Source: JABDMH01 sp964428345 (GTDB lineage: Bacteria; Bacteroidota; Bacteroidia; Chitinophagales; Saprospiraceae). Taken from it: a stretch of DNA of 64,000 bases. The position numbers and the translations under genes are program-made. Every line of letters starts with the position of its first letter. Position 1 is the first letter of the stretch. Of this stretch, positions 60,842 to 64,000 are shown one piece after another. The stretch lies in contig CAYRYD010000029.1 of assembly GCA_964428345.1 (NCBI GenBank), forward strand, positions 1 through 64,000. The letters are read 5' to 3'. The notes under the pieces are model-generated. The model was not told the origin of the DNA. It saw nothing but the letters and a program-made list of their open reading frames with translations, and searched no databases.

Positions 60842-63368
60842 CTGGTCCTTTCTGTTTCGTACTGCTTACCGGGATAGCCGGAAGAACCGGGGAAAGCTGA
60901 TACTCTTCATGTCGTCGATTGTATTGGGGATTGCTGCGCTGGTGGCCATCAATTCGTTTAATTACAACCTGGTTGATGACATTGACCGGGAAGCCGCTTC
61001 CCTGTTGGGTGCCGATTTAGCGGTGACGGGTAATCGTCCGTTGGGTCCTGAGTCACAGAAAATGCTCGATTCGCTCGAAACGGAGCCGGCCTCAGAGATC
61101 GAAATGCTCTCCATGGCCTATTTTCCTGCAAAAGGCACCTCCCAATTTGTGCGGATCAAAGCGATTGCAGGTAGTTTCCCATTTTATGGCAAACTCGAGA
61201 CCGATCCGGAAGAAGCTGGAGCTCTCTATCAAAAGTCCAAATCTGCCCTGGTAGATGAGACCTTGATGCTCGAACAGAAACTCCAGATTGGTGAATATCT
61301 GACCCTTGGAGAAGAGAGGTTTGAAATCACCGGCAGCGTCAAGTCAGCGCTCGGCAATACCGGCCTGACCTCTTCTTTTGCACCTGCGGTATATATCAGC
61401 CAGGACTATATTGCCGGCACCGGCCTCATTCAGCCAGGCAGCCTGGTCAATTATGCTTACTATTACAAGGTTACGCCGGATTTTCCGCTGGATGAGTGGA
61501 AAGAGGAACGGGTTGATGCCTTTCGAAAAGAAAGTATGCGATTGGAAACGATCGCTGACCGGCGTGAGAATGTCGGGGAGGCATTTGAAGGACTTTATAA
61601 CTTTCTGAACCTGGTGGCTTTGGTTGCCTTGCTACTGGGCTGTATTGGTGTAGCGAGCAGCGTTTTTATTTATATTAAAAGTAAGGTAACATCGATTGCC
61701 ATATTCCGGTGCCTCGGTTTAAAGGCCAGGGAAGCATTTCTGATTTATTTCTTCCAGATTATTTCCATTGGCATCATCAGTGTTTTGACCGGAGCCGCCG
61801 CAGGAAGTCTGGTACAGATAATTTTACCCGATATTTTAGCCGACTTTCTTCCATTTGAAGTTGCATTTCAGATATCCTGGAAAGCCATTGTGGAAGGGGT
61901 GTTGATCGGATTGTCAATCACCATGCTTTTTTCATTGATTCCGCTGCTGGCTATCAGGGACATCAGTCCACTCCGAACCCTGCGAATGGTAGAAGTGCCC
62001 CGTCAGCAATGGAAAGATCCCTTGAGCCTGATGATTTTTCTGGCAATTGGGGTTTCGATCTTTTTGTTTTTATTCAGAATGACCAGTGAATGGAAATTAA
62101 GCCTGTACTTTACCGGAGGACTCGTTTTGGCGTTTGGTGCTTTATTTATGGTAGCCAGGTCCATTATTTTTCTCATTACCCGGTTTTTCCCAAGGAACTG
62201 GAATTTTGAATGGCGGCAAGGTATCTCCAATTTGTACCGGCCCAATAATCAAACATCGATTTTATTGGTTTCCATTGGATTGGGTACAGCGGTTTTGACA
62301 ACGCTATTTATTGTACAGGGTTTTTTATTGAAGAATGTGGCACAAATGGATGCGGGTGCCCAGCCCAATATGTTCCTGTTTGGTATAGAATCGGACCAGA
62401 AGGACAGCCTGGCCCGGATCGTGGAGGAGCACCAAATGCCTCTGATCCAGCAATTGCCCATCGTGACCATGCGGCTGGAAGGCTGGAAAGGGCGTACAAA
62501 AACCGAATGGCTGGATGACAGCCTGCGGACAGCCCGGGGATGGGCTATCCACCGGGAATCCAGAGTGACCTATCGTGATTATCTGGATGTAAATGAAGAG
62601 GTTGTCAAGGGTGATTTTTCCAAAACCACTCAAAAGGCGGGAGATTCCATTTACATATCATTGGCTACCCCTTACGCGGAGGCCATGGACGTGGATGTGG
62701 GTGATGAGATGGTCTTTAATGTGCAGGGGGCTCTCATCAAAACCTATGTCGGCAGCATTCGAAAAATTGATAATGCCAATATGCGGGCCCGGTTTCTTAT
62801 CCTGTTCCCGCCCGGTGTGCTCGAAAGTGCGCCACAGTTTCATGTATTGGTGACCAAATCACCGGATTCGAAGACCACGGCGGAACTGCGGAATCTTGTG
62901 GTCCGTACTTTTCCCAATGTCTCGGTGATCGACCTCGGTATGGTCCTGGAAACGATCAGGGAGATCCTGTCCAAAGTGGCTTACATCGTCCAGTTTATGG
63001 CTGTCTTCTGTATTTTAACCGGGCTTATTGTCCTGTTGAGTTCCCTGCTGCTGAGCAAGTATCAGCGGATTAAAGAAAGTGTTTTATTGAGGACGCTGGG
63101 CGCCAGTAAAAGGCAGATCATCCGCATTAATCTGGTGGAGTATTTCCTATTGGGATCCCTTTCGGCCTTTACGGGTATTGTGATTGCCGTGATCGCCAGC
63201 TACCTGATTGCCCATTTCCAGATGGGCCTGGATTTTACGGTAAACTGGTTGCCTGTTCTGATCATGTTTTTCGGGGTCATTGGATTGACCATTTCCATTG
63301 GGCTGTTCAACAGTCGTGAAATTGTTCATAAACCCCCACTGGAAATATTACGCAAAGAAGTAGGATAA
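60834..63368 (+). CDS. FtsX-type ABC permease (YbbP-like)
   Basis: 844 residues from the ATG at 60834 (MNNWSFLFRTAYRDSRKNRGKL). Membrane helix at about 20-40, then a large periplasmic domain. A central cluster of helices (LNLVALVALLLGCIGVASSVFIYI, IISIGIISVLTGAAAGSLV) is followed by a second half with another periplasmic domain and three C-terminal helices (FMAVFCILTGLIVLLSSLLLS, YFLLGSLSAFTGIVIAVIASYLIA). Size and double-FtsX layout match YbbP. Possible role in lipoprotein or hydrophobic substrate export; not proved. Confidence 0.92.
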   Translation: MNNWSFLFRTAYRDSRKNRGKLILFMSSIVLGIAALVAINSFNYNLVDDIDREAASLLGADLAVTGNRPLGPESQKMLDSLETEPASEIEMLSMAYFPAKGTSQFVRIKAIAGSFPFYGKLETDPEEAGALYQKSKSALVDETLMLEQKLQIGEYLTLGEERFEITGSVKSALGNTGLTSSFAPAVYISQDYIAGTGLIQPGSLVNYAYYYKVTPDFPLDEWKEERVDAFRKESMRLETIADRRENVGEAFEGLYNFLNLVALVALLLGCIGVASSVFIYIKSKVTSIAIFRCLGLKAREAFLIYFFQIISIGIISVLTGAAAGSLVQIILPDILADFLPFEVAFQISWKAIVEGVLIGLSITMLFSLIPLLAIRDISPLRTLRMVEVPRQQWKDPLSLMIFLAIGVSIFLFLFRMTSEWKLSLYFTGGLVLAFGALFMVARSIIFLITRFFPRNWNFEWRQGISNLYRPNNQTSILLVSIGLGTAVLTTLFIVQGFLLKNVAQMDAGAQPNMFLFGIESDQKDSLARIVEEHQMPLIQQLPIVTMRLEGWKGRTKTEWLDDSLRTARGWAIHRESRVTYRDYLDVNEEVVKGDFSKTTQKAGDSIYISLATPYAEAMDVDVGDEMVFNVQGALIKTYVGSIRKIDNANMRARFLILFPPGVLESAPQFHVLVTKSPDSKTTAELRNLVVRTFPNVSVIDLGMVLETIREILSKVAYIVQFMAVFCILTGLIVLLSSLLLSKYQRIKESVLLRTLGASKRQIIRINLVEYFLLGSLSAFTGIVIAVIASYLIAHFQMGLDFTVNWLPVLIMFFGVIGLTISIGLFNSREIVHKPPLEILRKEVG

Positions 63369-63415
63369 GGATATTGGTCTAAAAGTTGGAGACTGAGTCG
63401 GCATGGGTAAAAGAC

Positions 63416-64000
63416 TTATTCATCTTCCTTCTCCTCATCTGCATCCAATTGATCCGATGGATCTTCCTTTTTTTTCTTCTTTTTCGTTTTTTTATTGGGA
63501 TATACGCTGAAGAAAGTCTTACTCGCCTGCTTCAATAATCCTTTCGATACGTCATATACCGCTTCGGAATTGGAAGGTTTTTCATCTTTATGGCGCCAGT
63601 ATATCTGTCCGTAGCGGCTCCGCAGGGACAAGGAAATACTGACATTGGATTCAGTGCCTAATGTCCCGTTCATGAGACCGGCCATCAAAACATTACTGGG
63701 TGCCAGTTGATCCACACTGGTTGTGATGATACCATCGACCCCAAGCCACTCAGCTATTTCCCGAACGCTGAGCTCGATCTTTGCTGCACTCAACTCCTCG
63801 AGTTCCTTAAGCCGCTCATTGGTTTCATGTAGATCAAGGAGAAATGACCGTTCCAGTTCATACCGGTTCATGTCACGCAGAAAATAACGGTAAAGGTCAC
63901 GCTGCAAAATAAAGCCCTCCCGCTCAATGCCCAGTTGTTGACTCTCGGAGCGGTCTTCCACTTCATGCAATCGCCCCAAATGGATAACTTCAACCGGTAG
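63416..64000 (-). CDS. Putative lipoprotein-like protein, 5' end beyond window
   Basis: The frame is open to the window edge, so the N-terminus lies outside; 194 residues are visible. LGVDGIITTSVDQLAPSN and VSISLSLRSRYGQIYWRHKDE resemble the CsgG/LpoB/DUF799 type of periplasmic lipoprotein fold, and the C-terminus is a Lys-run followed by an acidic tail. Function unknown. It is convergent with the permease. Confidence 0.5.
   Translation of the reverse strand, partial: LPVEVIHLGRLHEVEDRSESQQLGIEREGFILQRDLYRYFLRDMNRYELERSFLLDLHETNERLKELEELSAAKIELSVREIAEWLGVDGIITTSVDQLAPSNVLMAGLMNGTLGTESNVSISLSLRSRYGQIYWRHKDEKPSNSEAVYDVSKGLLKQASKTFFSVYPNKKTKKKKKKEDPSDQLDADEEKEDE

Overview
The window looks like a chromosomal segment of an aerobic heterotrophic member of the Bacteroidota, probably a Saprospiria-like lineage. 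The clade inference rests on a SusC-type TonB receptor paired with a DUF4249 lipoprotein, a DUF4221-like propeller lipoprotein, a type IX secretion sorting tail, many lipoproteins and Tat substrates, one clear Bacteroidota-type -7 box (TACCTTTG) and the general lack of strong Shine-Dalgarno sequences. No rRNA, tRNA, CRISPR array, phage or transposase gene was seen.

Layout. 1-3.55 kb: repeat-rich and poor in intact genes. Copies of a composite intergenic repeat (an octamer array plus a C/G-run hairpin) lie in opposite orientations on either side of a propeller lipoprotein and a decayed thioredoxin lipoprotein. 3.55-15.5 kb: a crotonase, a PSD1-type cytochrome plus DUF1501 Tat pair, a LacI regulator, an AGE-family epimerase with a GH29 alpha-L-fucosidase, and a TPR protein. 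15.5-20.2 kb: a small secreted protein, acetoacetate-CoA ligase, a PepSY-like protein and a flavin reductase. 20.3-27.1 kb: a complete N-type (alternate) F1Fo-ATPase operon in the order beta-epsilon-Q-R-a-c-b-alpha-gamma. Its alpha gene carries one in-frame TAA. 27.6-30.8 kb: fumarylacetoacetase, homogentisate dioxygenase and a divergent TetR regulator with an operator-like palindrome. 31-36 kb: a small haem-binding protein, a TauE/SafE permease and a TonB receptor/DUF4249 pair. 36-41.6 kb: a histidine-utilisation cluster hutH-U-I-G. 41.8-45.3 kb: a PmoA-like/ThuA fusion and a Tat-exported Gfo/Idh/MocA oxidoreductase. 45.4-49.2 kb: an Lrp regulator divergent from hppD, then an aromatic amino acid hydroxylase. 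49.3-59 kb: an arylsulfotransferase-like protein with a sorting tail, a 252-bp MITE, DUF3788, a frameshifted PLP decarboxylase, a GH140-like protein and a second TIM-barrel-like protein, purU, and an astacin-like protease. 59.3-64 kb: an SGNH esterase divergent from an ABC/FtsX pair (the tesA-ybbA-ybbP arrangement), and a partial gene at the right edge.

How the genes work together. Two catabolic routes dominate. Phenylalanine to tyrosine (hydroxylase at 47.4 kb), then 4-hydroxyphenylpyruvate to homogentisate (hppD), maleylacetoacetate (hmgA), and fumarate plus acetoacetate (fumarylacetoacetase), with acetoacetate activated by the CoA ligase at 16.2 kb. Maleylacetoacetate isomerase and a tyrosine transaminase were not seen. 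Histidine degradation to glutamate and formamide is complete in one cluster. The rest suggests scavenging of fucosylated or otherwise complex glycans and oxidised sugars. The most notable signals are the nonsense codon inside an otherwise intact ATPase operon, two further single-base-type lesions (thioredoxin lipoprotein, PLP decarboxylase), the inverted composite repeats at the left end, and the MITE next to DUF3788.
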